Part shown: piece by piece, positions 30,164 through 40,170 of the stretch | How positions within the stretch are numbered: the first letter of the stretch is position 1 | Layout of the letters: every line of letters starts with the position of its first letter | Assembly: GCF_003148905.1 (NCBI RefSeq) | Contig: NZ_QGHC01000002.1 | Coordinates: 124,001 to 188,000, forward strand | Source: Fulvimonas soli | GTDB lineage: Bacteria > Pseudomonadota > Gammaproteobacteria > Xanthomonadales > Rhodanobacteraceae | DNA length: 64,000 bases | Reading direction: 5' to 3' | The notes under the pieces: generated by a model | The model's input: the letters and a program-made list of their open reading frames with translations, nothing else | Told to the model about the DNA's origin: nothing | Databases searched by the model: none | Made by a program: the position numbers and the translations under genes

Positions 30164-30336
30164 GCCGGCCAGGGGCGGTCCGCCGCGCCCGCCTTCCGCC
30201 GCGCGGGCGCGCCGCCGTCGCGCGAGGCGCCCCCGCCCCGGAGAGCCGCGTGAACGGGGCGCCGGCGGGTCCGCGGACCAGCCGCCGCCCGGCGAGGGCG
30301 GGTTAAACTGCCCCATCCTTGCTGCCGACGACGCCC

Positions 30337-32055
30337 GTGTCCGCCTACACCCGTTCCGAACACCTGCGCGCCCTCTGGCCCTGGCTGCCGCTGTGGAGCG
30401 CGGCGGCGCTGCTGGCGATCTTCTCGCACGGGCCGATGCCGCTGTTCTCCACCCGCACGCTGGCGGTGGCCTGGGAGATGTGGAGCCAGCACCACTGGCT
30501 GGTGCCGTACATCAACGGCGAGCCGTACAGCGAGAAGGTGCCGCTCCTGTTCTGGATGATCCACGCCGGCTGGTTCGCGTTCGGGGTGAACGACGTGTGG
30601 CCGCGCGTGCTGGAGGTGGCCTTCGGCGCGATCCAGCTGGTGCTGGCGGCGACGCTGGCGCGGCGGCTGTTCCCGGACCGCCCGTGGATCGCCAAGGCCA
30701 CGCCGTGGCTGCTGATGGCGCTGTCCTACGCCTTCCTGTTCGGCCTGCAGATCATGTACGAGGTGCTGCTGGCGGCGTGGGTGCTGGGCGCGCTGCTGTG
30801 CCTGACGCCCTCGCCGCGGCGCGCGGAGCCGCGCTGGCTGCTGTTCGGCCTGCTGCTCGGCGCCGGCCTGCTGACCAAGGGGCCGGTGATGCTGCTGCAC
30901 GTGGCGTTCCCCTGGCTGCTCGGCCCGCTGTGGAGCGAGTGGGCGCGCGAACACCGCGCGCGCTGGTACGGCCGCGGCCTGCTGGCGGTGCTGCTGGGGC
31001 TGGCGATCCTGCTGGCCTGGGCGCTGCCGGCCGGCTTCAGCGGCGGCGAGGCCTACCGGCACCGGCTGTTCTTCACCCAGACCGCCGGCCGCGTGGTCGA
31101 CGGCGTGGCGCCGCCGGACACGCTGCAGAACCACGCGCAGCCGTTCTGGTGGTACCTGCTGTGCCTGCCGGTGCTGATGTTCCCGCTCAGCGCCTGGCCG
31201 CGCGCCACTGCCGCGCTGGCGATGCTGCGCCGGCCGCTGGAGCCGGGGCTGCGCTTCCTGCTGTGCTGGCTGCTGCCCAACTTCGTCGCCTTCTCGCTGG
31301 TCAGCGGCAAGCAGGCCTACTACCCGCTGCCGGAGTTCGGCGGCGGGGTGATGCTGATCGCCGCCGCGGTGGCGCTGCTGCGCGAGCGGCACCCGCGGCT
31401 GGGCGCGAACGGCTGGCTCGGCACCTGGCCGCTGGGCGTGGGCGGCCTGCTGCTCGCCGCGCTGCTGTTCGCGTTGCCCGACCTGGTCGCCAGCGGCCGG
31501 CTGCACGGCGAATGGCTGGACGCGGCCTCGCTCTACAGCCGCTCCTTCAGCGTGGTGTTCCTGCTGCTGGGCCTGCTGCTGCTGCTGCGCGGCCGCGGCG
31601 AGATGCGCCGGCTCGCCTTCGCCGGCCTGGCCGGCACGCTGGCGATGAACACGCTGTTCACCCTGACCCTGTGGCCCAACTACGACCTGCGCCCGGCCAC
31701 CGACCTGCTCCGCGCCGCCGACGGCAGCGGCCGCGCCATCGGCATCGTCGGCGGCTACGACGGCCAGTTCCACTTCGCCGGGCGGCTGACCCGGCCGCTC
31801 GCGCGCCTGCAGTACGACGCCTCGCTGCAGGCGTTCGCCCAGGCCCATCCGGACGGGCTGGTGGTCACCCACCTCAACCATCCCGGCGCGGACGCGATGC
31901 GCTACGCGCTGCTGGTGCAGCCGTTCCGCTCGTCCTGGCTGGTGGTCTGGCCGGCCGCGACGCTGGCCAGCCTGCAGGCCGGGCACGCGCCGCCCGAGCC
32001 GGCGCAGCCGCCGCGCTTCTACCCGCGCGCCGGCGGGCTGCGCGCCTCGCCATGA
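30337..32055 (+). CDS. GT39/ArnT-like membrane glycosyltransferase
   Basis: About 572 residues with a dozen hydrophobic helices. Early residues HGPMPLFSTRTLAVAWEMW and the KVPLLFWMIHAGWFAFG loop correspond to the first periplasmic loop of ArnT/PMT-type enzymes, which use polyprenyl-phosphate sugars in the periplasm (for example adding aminoarabinose to lipid A). The C-terminal 90 residues form a soluble domain. Start is GTG 30337 or TTG 30319; neither has a good Shine-Dalgarno. It overlaps the small TPR gene by four bases. Confidence 0.82.
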   Translation: MSAYTRSEHLRALWPWLPLWSAAALLAIFSHGPMPLFSTRTLAVAWEMWSQHHWLVPYINGEPYSEKVPLLFWMIHAGWFAFGVNDVWPRVLEVAFGAIQLVLAATLARRLFPDRPWIAKATPWLLMALSYAFLFGLQIMYEVLLAAWVLGALLCLTPSPRRAEPRWLLFGLLLGAGLLTKGPVMLLHVAFPWLLGPLWSEWAREHRARWYGRGLLAVLLGLAILLAWALPAGFSGGEAYRHRLFFTQTAGRVVDGVAPPDTLQNHAQPFWWYLLCLPVLMFPLSAWPRATAALAMLRRPLEPGLRFLLCWLLPNFVAFSLVSGKQAYYPLPEFGGGVMLIAAAVALLRERHPRLGANGWLGTWPLGVGGLLLAALLFALPDLVASGRLHGEWLDAASLYSRSFSVVFLLLGLLLLLRGRGEMRRLAFAGLAGTLAMNTLFTLTLWPNYDLRPATDLLRAADGSGRAIGIVGGYDGQFHFAGRLTRPLARLQYDASLQAFAQAHPDGLVVTHLNHPGADAMRYALLVQPFRSSWLVVWPAATLASLQAGHAPPEPAQPPRFYPRAGGLRASP

Positions 32056-32384
32056 GCGGCGGGGCGCTGATCGCCGGCCTGCGCGCGCAATGCGGCGGCC
32101 CGCGCGACGGCGCGCTGCTGCGCTTCTCGCTGGGCAACGCGCTGCTGCAGGCGGGCGACGCGGCGGCGGCCGCCGAGGAACTGCAGCGCGCGGTGGGCTT
32201 CGACCCGCTCTACTCGGCCGCCTGGAAGCTGCTCGGCAAGGCGCGCCAGGCCGCCGGCGACGCGGCGGGCGCCGCCGCGGCCTGGCGGCAGGGCATCGCC
32301 GTCGCGCGGCAGCGCGGCGACAAGCAGGCGGAGAAGGAGATGGCGGTGTTCCTGCGCCGGGTGGAGGGCGGGGCGCAGGGCTGA
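32052..32384 (+). CDS. Small tetratricopeptide-repeat protein
   Basis: 110 residues comprising two to three TPR units (LLRFSLGNALLQAGDAAAAAEELQRAV and AAWKLLGKARQAAGDAAGAAAAW) and an alanine-rich helix. No signal peptide. It begins in an ATGA overlap with the GT39 gene, so it is made with it and may act as an adaptor for the envelope enzyme; that role is a guess from position. A family A hairpin directly follows. Confidence 0.78.
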   Translation: MSGGALIAGLRAQCGGPRDGALLRFSLGNALLQAGDAAAAAEELQRAVGFDPLYSAAWKLLGKARQAAGDAAGAAAAWRQGIAVARQRGDKQAEKEMAVFLRRVEGGAQG

Positions 32385-32416
32385 GCGAGCGCTGGCCATC
32401 AAGCTATTCGGGGGAC

Positions 32417-32493
32417 CGCGGCCGGAGGCCGCTCCCACAGGGTCGCGGTAAGTCTTGCGGGGGCAGCCTCTGGGGGAGCGGCCTCCGGCCGCG
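32417..32493. repeat. REP-type palindrome, family A
   Basis: Arms CGCGGCCGGAGGCCGCTCCC (32417-32436) and its exact complement (32474-32493) around a 37-base spacer, between the convergent TPR and acyltransferase genes. Same core as at 7613. Probable bidirectional transcription end. Confidence 0.9.
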
Positions 32494-32520
32494 ATCGATC
32501 CCTGCCGCCGCCCCGTCCGG

Positions 32521-33405
32521 CTACTGCTTGTAGGGATTGGGCAACCCGTGCCCCGACCAGCGCCGGTACTGCCACTGGTACTGCGCGAAGGCGCGCTCCA
32601 CGCAGGCCTCCACGCCGCGGTTGAGCGCCGCGCAGGCCACGCCCAGGTCGGCATCGGCCAGCCCCGCCGGCGCCGGCAGGATGTGGATGCGGAAACCCGC
32701 CCCGCGCGGCAGCCGCTCGGCGAAGGCGAACAGCACCGTGGCCCCGGTGCGCGCGGCCAGCCGCGGCAGCAGCACCATGGTCAGCGCGTCGCGGCCGAAG
32801 AACGGCGCGAACTCGCCCTCGCCGGCGCGCGGCTTCTGGTCGGGCAGGATGCCCACCGTGCCGCCGGCGGCCAGCCGCTTGTACAGCGTGCGCACGCCGG
32901 CGCCCTCGGCGCGCACCTGCTCCGGCGCCAGCGCGCCGCGCACCTTCCGCAGCAGCTGCTCCACCGCCGCCACGCGCGGCGGCCGGTACAGGATCGCCAT
33001 CGGCGTGCGGCTGCACAGCCAGTAGTTGAGCAGCTCCCAGCAGCCCAGGTGCGGCGCGGCGACGATCACGCCCTTGCCGGCGGCCAGCGCGGCGTCGAAC
33101 AGCTCGCCGCCGCGCACCTCGCGCACCAGGCCCAGCGCGCGCTGCGCGCCGCCGCCCCAGATCTTGACGATCTCGGTGATCGTCTTGCCGCCCTCGGCCA
33201 TCGCCTCGCGCAGCAGCGCCGCCCGCGCGGCGGCGTCCAGGCCGGGCCGCGCGATGGCCAGGTTGGCGGCGACGACGCGCGCGGTGCGGCCGCGTCGCCA
33301 CAGCAGCAGCCGCCCCAGCCCGGCACCGACCGCGTGCAGCGCGCGCAGCGGCAGCAGGGCGAGCAGGCGCAGCAGCAGGTAGAGGAGGTGGATGTCGGGG
33401 CGCAT
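32521..33405 (-). CDS. LpxL/HtrB-type lipid A acyltransferase
   Basis: 294-residue inner-membrane acyltransferase. An N-terminal hydrophobic segment (about residues 5-35) anchors it; the H-x4-E catalytic motif is HLGCWE near residue 120, followed by [10 protein letters not shown] and [23 protein letters not shown], all typical of late lipid A acyltransferases that add secondary acyl chains. The position near the LPS core genes fits. The start ATG 33405 is the family-consistent one; sequence upstream in the frame is intergenic. Confidence 0.88.
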   Translation of the reverse strand: MRPDIHLLYLLLRLLALLPLRALHAVGAGLGRLLLWRRGRTARVVAANLAIARPGLDAAARAALLREAMAEGGKTITEIVKIWGGGAQRALGLVREVRGGELFDAALAAGKGVIVAAPHLGCWELLNYWLCSRTPMAILYRPPRVAAVEQLLRKVRGALAPEQVRAEGAGVRTLYKRLAAGGTVGILPDQKPRAGEGEFAPFFGRDALTMVLLPRLAARTGATVLFAFAERLPRGAGFRIHILPAPAGLADADLGVACAALNRGVEACVERAFAQYQWQYRRWSGHGLPNPYKQ

Positions 33406-33673
33406 GGGGGGACGGTGGGAGGGGCGAGGGACGAGTAGCGAGGGCGCAAGATGCCGATTGTGCCGCAAGCTCCCCAGTCCGCGGCCACGACAAGTGGACG
33501 GCGGCGCGCAGGGAGGGGCCCATCAGCCGAGGGGCGAGCAGCGCGGGGGCGCGGGCAGCGGATCGTGCCGCGCGGCCTGCCACCTCCGCGGCCGCAGCGG
33601 GCATACTTGCTCGCGGCGGGCCGCGCCGGCCAGCATCCCGTCACTCGTCCCCATCCGCATTCCGCCGCCCCGA

Positions 33674-34114
33674 ATGATCGCCCTGATCCAGCGCGTCAGC
33701 CGCGCGCACGTCGAAGTGGAGAACGAAGTGGTCGGCCGCATCGGCGCCGGCCTGCTGGCGCTGGTGGCGGTGCAGCCGGACGACGGCGAGCCGCAGGCCC
33801 GGCGCATGCTCGAGCGCCTGCTCGGCTACCGCGTGTTCCCCGACGACGCCGGCCGCATGAACCGCTCGCTCGCCGACGCCGGCGGCGGCCTGCTGCTGGT
33901 CAGCCAGTTCACCCTCGCCGCCGACACCCGCGCCGGCATGCGGCCCAGCTTCACCACCGCGGCGCCGCCCGAGCACGGCCGGCGCTGGTTCGAGCGGCTG
34001 GTCGAGCTGGCGCGCGCGGCGCATCCGGGGGTGGAAACCGGGCGCTTCGGCGCCCATATGCAGGTGCATCTGGTCAACGACGGGCCGGTCACCTTCTGGC
34101 TCGAGGTGCGCTGA
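33674..34114 (+). CDS. dtd: D-aminoacyl-tRNA deacylase
   Basis: Hydrolyses D-amino acids (and glycine mischarged on tRNA-Ala) from tRNA. 146 residues, standard length. Begins [16 protein letters not shown]; the substrate site motifs [17 protein letters not shown] (catalytic threonine/serine region) and [10 protein letters not shown] (cross-dimer Gly-Pro motif) are intact. A short monocistronic gene in front of the rpoD promoter. Confidence 0.96.
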   Translation: MIALIQRVSRAHVEVENEVVGRIGAGLLALVAVQPDDGEPQARRMLERLLGYRVFPDDAGRMNRSLADAGGGLLLVSQFTLAADTRAGMRPSFTTAAPPEHGRRWFERLVELARAAHPGVETGRFGAHMQVHLVNDGPVTFWLEVR

Positions 34115-34210
34115 ATGCGCCGCATGCCTCCTGCGCTCCCGATCCCCTCGCAAACCCTTGTCTGGCGCGTTTCTTGCTGCGCAGGCGCGCGCCTCCACTC
34201 ACCTTGAAAC

Positions 34211-34239
34211 TGGTCAAAAAAGCAGCACATCGCTATACT
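34211..34239 (+). promoter_or_regulatory. Predicted rpoD promoter
   Basis: TGGTCA at 34211-34216, spacer 17, TATACT at 34234-34239, in an AT-richer patch of otherwise very GC-rich sequence. Transcription would begin near 34246, about 23 bases before the rpoD ATG. Confidence 0.55.
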
Positions 34240-34268
34240 GATCGGTTCCGGCATCCGCGGCGGTAGGT

Positions 34269-36125
<1,857 letters not shown>

Positions 36126-36146
36126 GATCGCCCAAGCCGTACATGA

Positions 36147-36176
36147 GAAAGCCCCGCGCGAGCGGGGCTTCTTTTT
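36147..36176 (+). terminator. Rho-independent terminator of rpoD
   Basis: AAGCCCCG (36149-36156) pairs with CGGGGCTT (36163-36170) across a six-base loop, followed by CTTTTT. It lies 22 bases after the rpoD stop codon. Confidence 0.92.
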
Positions 36177-36257
36177 GGGGCCCGCCCGCCCTCGACGCCC
36201 CCGGATCGCATCGCTACCATGACGCTCCCCGCGCCGGCTTCCCCGCCGACCACGCAC

Positions 36258-36333
<76 letters not shown>

Positions 36334-36369
36334 TATTGCCGTCCTATCTCATCCAAGTGTGCGGCAAAC

Positions 36370-36423
36370 CATAAAGTGGCCGCTTTGGCCACTTTATGAT
36401 CTCGTTGAAAGCATAAAGTGGCC
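36370..36423. repeat. Three copies of CATAAAGTGGCC, two as a perfect hairpin
   Basis: CATAAAGTGGCC (36370-36381), a five-base loop, then GGCCACTTTATG (36387-36398), and a third direct copy at 36412-36423. The 262-base stretch 36334-36595 is visibly AT-richer than its surroundings. The pattern resembles an operator array whose gene has been lost, or a hairpin end of a mobile remnant. Confidence 0.75.
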
Positions 36424-36431
36424 ATCTTCCG

Positions 36432-36599
36432 CTACACAGCAAATTTTCCGAGCTGATCGAAGCCGAGCTCCCATGCGCTGGCCGCAAACCGCCTCGACTC
36501 CGTTCTAACGGTAATTAGGGTCCTTGCAGTTGTTAGATTGATGCCAAGCCGACCACTCAGGCGCTCCTCGCTCCCTGGTGCAACTATCAGCACCATCAC
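36432..36599 (-). CDS. Possible 55-residue ORF coupled to the MFS gene (uncertain)
   Basis: An open frame from GTG 36599 (or ATG 36596) to TAG at 36432 that overlaps the MFS stop in a GTGA overlap. It would encode 55 residues with a basic middle (RTLITVRTESRRF) and a C-terminus AWELGFDQLGKFAV. I do not recognise it. The four-base overlap favours translation, but the AT-richer composition and position in a tRNA-proximal scar make it equally likely to be the tail of a decayed foreign gene. Confidence 0.3.
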   Translation of the reverse strand: MMVLIVAPGSEERLSGRLGINLTTARTLITVRTESRRFAASAWELGFDQLGKFAV

Positions 36600-37663
36600 C
36601 GCGATAGGATGTCAGAGGAAAGCGGCCGGTAGAAGAACGCGCCCGCCGAGGCGGCGAGGTAGGTGACGGTGCCGTACAGGCCCATGACCGCGCCCCGCCG
36701 GGCGGGGTTCAGCGCCGTCAGCCGGCCGACGATCAGGTTGAGGCCGACGTGGTTGGCCAGGCCCCAGGCCAGGCACATGGCGATCAGGACGGCCGCCTGG
36801 CCCGACGCCGCTGCCAGACCGGCGTAGACCAGCACGAGGCCCAGGAACGCCAGCGGCGCGGCGGCAACGGCGCCGTGGCGGTCGAGCAGGCGGTCCATGA
36901 AGGCGGCGAGCCCGAAGCCGAGGCCATAGGCGGCCGGCGCCAGGCCGGCCGATGCCGTCGGCAGCCGCAGCACGCCGGTGAGATGCGGGCCCAGGTAGGC
37001 GTACAGCCCGTAGAAGGCCGTCATGTAGACGGCGACCACCACGAGCGCGGGGACCATGCCGCGCACGCGCAGGGCGCTCAGCGGCGAGCTCGGCCGCGCG
37101 GGGAGCACGGGCAGGTCCCAGTCCCGGTTGCGGCCGACCCCGCGGGCAAGCCAGGCCGCCGCGACCGCGAGCCCCGCGAAGACGAGGCGCCAGTGGGCGA
37201 GGTCGGCGACCAGGGCCGACAGGCCGACCCCCGCCACGAGGCTGACGGTCCATCCCGTGAGGACGATCCCGAGCGTCTCGCTCTCGCGTCCCTTTTCCGC
37301 GATGCGGGCCGACAGCGCATAGATCGCCGGCAAGGCGCAGCCCGCGGCCAGGCCGGCGAGCGCCTGGCCGAGGCAGAGCACCGGCAGGCTGGGCGCGCCC
37401 GCCGAGACCGCGAGCGCCGCGACCAGCGCGGCCAGCGCGCGGAGCAGCCCCCGCCGCTGGCCGATCCTGTCGATCGCCGGCGCCCACAGCAGCGAGCCGA
37501 CCGCGGTGGCGAGCCCGTAGACGGCGGCCGCCTTCATGACGCCGGGCGCATCGACGCCGGGGAAGGAGGCCGCGACCGCGCCGGCGATCGGGCTCAGCGT
37601 CAGCGCGTTCGCGCCGACCACGGCGATCGATCCGGCGAGCATGAGGACCTTGCGCGACAACAT
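36596..37663 (-). CDS. MFS transporter, apparently missing the last helix
   Basis: 355-residue drug or metabolite efflux-type major facilitator (arabinose-efflux/CynX-like class) with about eleven hydrophobic helices. GRESETLGIVLTGWTVSLVAG is the typical helix 5 motif. Related proteins run to about 390 residues; here the sequence leaves the family after YLAASAGAFFYRP and ends SSDILSR, exactly where base composition changes at the edge of the tRNA-proximal region. This suggests a 3' truncation by recombination. Transcribed divergently from the AsnC-type regulator, probably its controller. Confidence 0.8.
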   Translation of the reverse strand: MLSRKVLMLAGSIAVVGANALTLSPIAGAVAASFPGVDAPGVMKAAAVYGLATAVGSLLWAPAIDRIGQRRGLLRALAALVAALAVSAGAPSLPVLCLGQALAGLAAGCALPAIYALSARIAEKGRESETLGIVLTGWTVSLVAGVGLSALVADLAHWRLVFAGLAVAAAWLARGVGRNRDWDLPVLPARPSSPLSALRVRGMVPALVVVAVYMTAFYGLYAYLGPHLTGVLRLPTASAGLAPAAYGLGFGLAAFMDRLLDRHGAVAAAPLAFLGLVLVYAGLAAASGQAAVLIAMCLAWGLANHVGLNLIVGRLTALNPARRGAVMGLYGTVTYLAASAGAFFYRPLSSDILSR

Positions 37664-37680
37664 ACGATGCCTCTAAATTC

Positions 37681-37710
37681 CATTCGGTAATACGATTAAA
37701 CATCCGAATG
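37681..37710. promoter_or_regulatory. Inverted repeat in the MFS-regulator divergent region
   Basis: CATTCGG (37681-37687) and CCGAATG (37704-37710), perfect 7-bp arms 16 bases apart, in an AT-rich 68-base divergent intergenic region. Likely binding site of the AsnC/Lrp protein encoded next to it. Confidence 0.6.
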
Positions 37711-37731
37711 ACATTCCGAGGAATCGTCCAG

Positions 37732-38253
37732 ATGCCAAACGCCAGAAATACAGAAGCCGTTCGGAAACCGGCTTCGGCCGCGCGCCCGCTGGACGGGTTC
37801 GACCGAAAGATATTAGGCGCCCTCGCCGCCGACGCGGACCTCAGCTACGCGGAACTCGGCCAGCGCGTCTGCCTGTCGGCCCCCGCGGTCCACGACCGGG
37901 TGAAGAAGCTGCGCGCCTCGGGCTGCCTGCGCCGCACGGCGGCGATACTCGACGGCCCCGCGCTCGGCAAGCCGCTGCTCGCCTTCGTGCACGTCGACAG
38001 CGCCGGCTGGGGCAAGACGCAGGAGCTGATGGCCATGGCGGAGCTGCCGGAGGTGGAGGAAATCCACTGCGTCACGGGCGACACGTGCATGCTGCTCAAG
38101 GTGCGCTGCGCGTCGAGCCGCGCGCTCGAGGCGCTGCTCGCGCGCATCTACGCCACGCCGGGCGTGAAGGGCACGCGCAGCTACGTCGTGCTCTCGACCT
38201 ATCTCGAGCGCACGCCGCAGGCGGAGATCACGGAATCCCTCGAAGCGGATTGA
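37732..38253 (+). CDS. AsnC/Lrp-family transcriptional regulator
   Basis: About 173 residues. An N-terminal tail of about 20 residues precedes the winged helix-turn-helix (LDGFDRKILGALAADADLSYAELGQRV...SAPAVHDRVKKL), followed by the RAM/AsnC ligand-binding domain (about residues 85-165; EVEEIHCVTGDTCMLLKV). ATG 37732 is preferred over ATG 37708 because GAGGAA stands 8 bases before it. Divergent from the MFS gene and followed 24 bases later by a methyltransferase, forming a three-gene cassette probably controlled by this protein through the inverted repeat at 37681. Confidence 0.87.
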   Translation: MPNARNTEAVRKPASAARPLDGFDRKILGALAADADLSYAELGQRVCLSAPAVHDRVKKLRASGCLRRTAAILDGPALGKPLLAFVHVDSAGWGKTQELMAMAELPEVEEIHCVTGDTCMLLKVRCASSRALEALLARIYATPGVKGTRSYVVLSTYLERTPQAEITESLEAD

Positions 38254-38277
38254 TCGGCCGGCCGGGAGGTGCAGGCG

Positions 38278-39048
38278 ATGGCGCTGAATCGCGCGGACTT
38301 CTACGACGCCGAGCTGCGGCGGCACCACGCGCACTTCCGCGCCGCCCTCGGCGTGGGCCCGCGCGACCGCGTGCTCGACATCGGCTGCGGCGCGGGGCAG
38401 TCCACCCGGGAAGCCGCCGCCGCCGCGGCGCAGGGAAGCGCGCTCGGCGTGGACGTGTCGGAGGAGCTGCTGCGGGTGGCGCGCCGGCGCAGCGCGCAGG
38501 CGGGGCTGCGGAACGTCGCATTCGAGCTGGGCGACGCGCAGGCGCACGCCTTTCCGGCCGCGCGCTTCGACCTGTGCATCAGCCGTTTCGGCGTGATGTT
38601 CTTCGCCGATCCGGCCGCCGCCTTCGCCAACATCGCCCGGGCGCTGCGTCCGGGCGCCCGCCTCGTGCTGATGGTGTGGCAGGGCCATCGCCGCAACGAG
38701 TGGGCCGTGGCGCTCCGGGACGTGCTGGGACCGGACGCCGGTCCGGCCGCGGACGCCGCGATGTTCTCGCTCGGCGATCCGGCCGCCACGACGGGCCTCC
38801 TGGCCGCGGCCGGCTTCGCGTCGGTCGGCTTCGCCGAAGTGCGCGAGCCGGTGTTCTATGGCCCGGACGTCGATGCGGCGCAGGAGGCCATGGTCGAGCT
38901 GTTCCTGCCGAAGGATGCGCCCGCCCGCGCGGATGCGGCGGCCGACGGGCGGATGCGGCGCCTGCGCGCGCTGCTGGAGGCGCACCTGACCGCGGATGGC
39001 GTGCTGTTCGACTCGCGCGCCTGGATCGTCACCGCGCACAAGGCATGA
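38278..39048 (+). CDS. Class I SAM-dependent methyltransferase
   Basis: 256 residues with Rossmann motif I VLDIGCGAGQST near residue 36, an acidic ribose-binding residue in GVDVSEELL, the motif II/post-I GDAQAHAFP, and LRPGARLVLMVWQG. It belongs to the UbiE/Methyltransf_11-type small-molecule methyltransferases; substrate unknown. GGGAGG stands 8 bases before ATG 38278; the in-frame GTG 38269 is a weaker option. The gene shares the AsnC regulator and efflux pump cassette, suggesting modification of a toxic small molecule. Confidence 0.82.
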   Translation: MALNRADFYDAELRRHHAHFRAALGVGPRDRVLDIGCGAGQSTREAAAAAAQGSALGVDVSEELLRVARRRSAQAGLRNVAFELGDAQAHAFPAARFDLCISRFGVMFFADPAAAFANIARALRPGARLVLMVWQGHRRNEWAVALRDVLGPDAGPAADAAMFSLGDPAATTGLLAAAGFASVGFAEVREPVFYGPDVDAAQEAMVELFLPKDAPARADAAADGRMRRLRALLEAHLTADGVLFDSRAWIVTAHKA

Positions 39049-39052
39049 ATCC

Positions 39053-39077
39053 CCCGCCGCCTTTTTCCGGCGGCGGG
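39053..39077. terminator. Hairpin between convergent genes
   Basis: CCCGCCGCC (39053-39061) and GGCGGCGGG (39069-39077), perfect 9-bp stem, loop TTTTTCC. No T-run follows on either side, so intrinsic termination is only possible, not shown. Confidence 0.4.
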
Positions 39078-39091
39078 AGCCGCGGCAGCGC

Positions 39092-40087
39092 TCACCCGCC
39101 CGCCGGTCCCACGCCCGGCTCGCCGAAGTCCGGCCGGCCCCGCGCGTCCCAGCGGAAGGGCTGGATGCGCGGCGCGCGGCGCGCCGTGCACTTCCAGCCG
39201 GGGCCGCCGTTGGCGTGGTAGATGATCCAGTCCCTGCCGTCGGGCATCTTGAAGAAGCCGTTGTGGCCCGGCGCGTAGACGCCGGTCCTGGCCGAGCTGG
39301 CGAAGACCGGGCGCGGCGACTTGCGCCAGGACGCCGGGTCGAGCGGGTCGGCCCGCCCGTCCGCGCCGAGCAGGCCCAGCGCGTAGCCGTCGGACCAGCA
39401 CGCGCTGGCCGAGTAGGTGAGGAACATCTGGCCGTCCGGGCCGGCCAGGAACTCCGGGGCCTCGAGGATCTTGCGCCCGCCCTGCATCTCCCAGGCGTAG
39501 GTGGGCGCGGCGATGTCCACCTGCGGCCGCGCCAGCGTCCACGGGTTGGCCATCGGCGCGATCACCAGGTCGCTGTGGTCGCCCACGTAGGCCGAGTAGA
39601 CGAAGTAGCGCCGGCCGCGGTGCTCGAACACGGTGCCGTCGATGCCGGTGCGCTCGGTCCCGAGCATGCCCCTGTCGATCCAGCGGCCCCGCGTCGGGTC
39701 GGGCGAGGCGTTCTCCAGCACGAACACGTGGCGGTGCGCGTCGTCGTCGTGCGCGCGGTCGGCGGCGGTGTAGTACAGGTACCACTTGCCGTCGAGGTAG
39801 TGCAGCTCCGGCGCCCACACCGACGCCGAGTTCGGGCCGCGCGCGGGCGGGCGCCACACCACCACCGGCGGCGCCTCGGCCAGGCGCCGCATGTCGGCGG
39901 TCTTGCGCAGCTCGATGCGGTCGCCGGAGGTGCTGGTGTAGTAGTAGAAGCCGTCGCGCTGCGCCACCCACGGGTCCGGGCCGGAGGGCAGCAGCGGCGC
40001 CGCGTAGCGCTGCGCGCCGGCGGCGTGCCAGGGGCCGGCCAGCAGCAGGAACAGGAGCGCAAGGCGCCGGTGGCGCGTGTCGTTCAT
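39092..40087 (-). CDS. Secreted GH43 glycosidase (arabinan-active type)
   Basis: 331 residues with a signal peptide (about 1-25). Five-bladed propeller family 43: catalytic base Asp in SGPDPWVAQRDG, the pKa-modulating Asp in GIDGTVFEHRG and the acid Glu in LEAPEFLAGPDG. The pattern, with SVWAPELHYLDGKWYLYYTA, best fits exo-alpha-1,5-L-arabinofuranosidases (subfamily 26 type). It is the last gene of the leftward polysaccharide-degradation group, whose other members also point to arabinan. Subfamily is my judgement from motifs. Confidence 0.85.
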   Translation of the reverse strand: MNDTRHRRLALLFLLLAGPWHAAGAQRYAAPLLPSGPDPWVAQRDGFYYYTSTSGDRIELRKTADMRRLAEAPPVVVWRPPARGPNSASVWAPELHYLDGKWYLYYTAADRAHDDDAHRHVFVLENASPDPTRGRWIDRGMLGTERTGIDGTVFEHRGRRYFVYSAYVGDHSDLVIAPMANPWTLARPQVDIAAPTYAWEMQGGRKILEAPEFLAGPDGQMFLTYSASACWSDGYALGLLGADGRADPLDPASWRKSPRPVFASSARTGVYAPGHNGFFKMPDGRDWIIYHANGGPGWKCTARRAPRIQPFRWDARGRPDFGEPGVGPAGG

Positions 40088-40170
40088 CGTCGTCGTGCCC
40101 GTGGGCCGGCCGGCCGCGCCTTGCGTGCGGGGAGTCGTCCGCGCGGGGCACCGCGCGACGCGCGGCCGGC

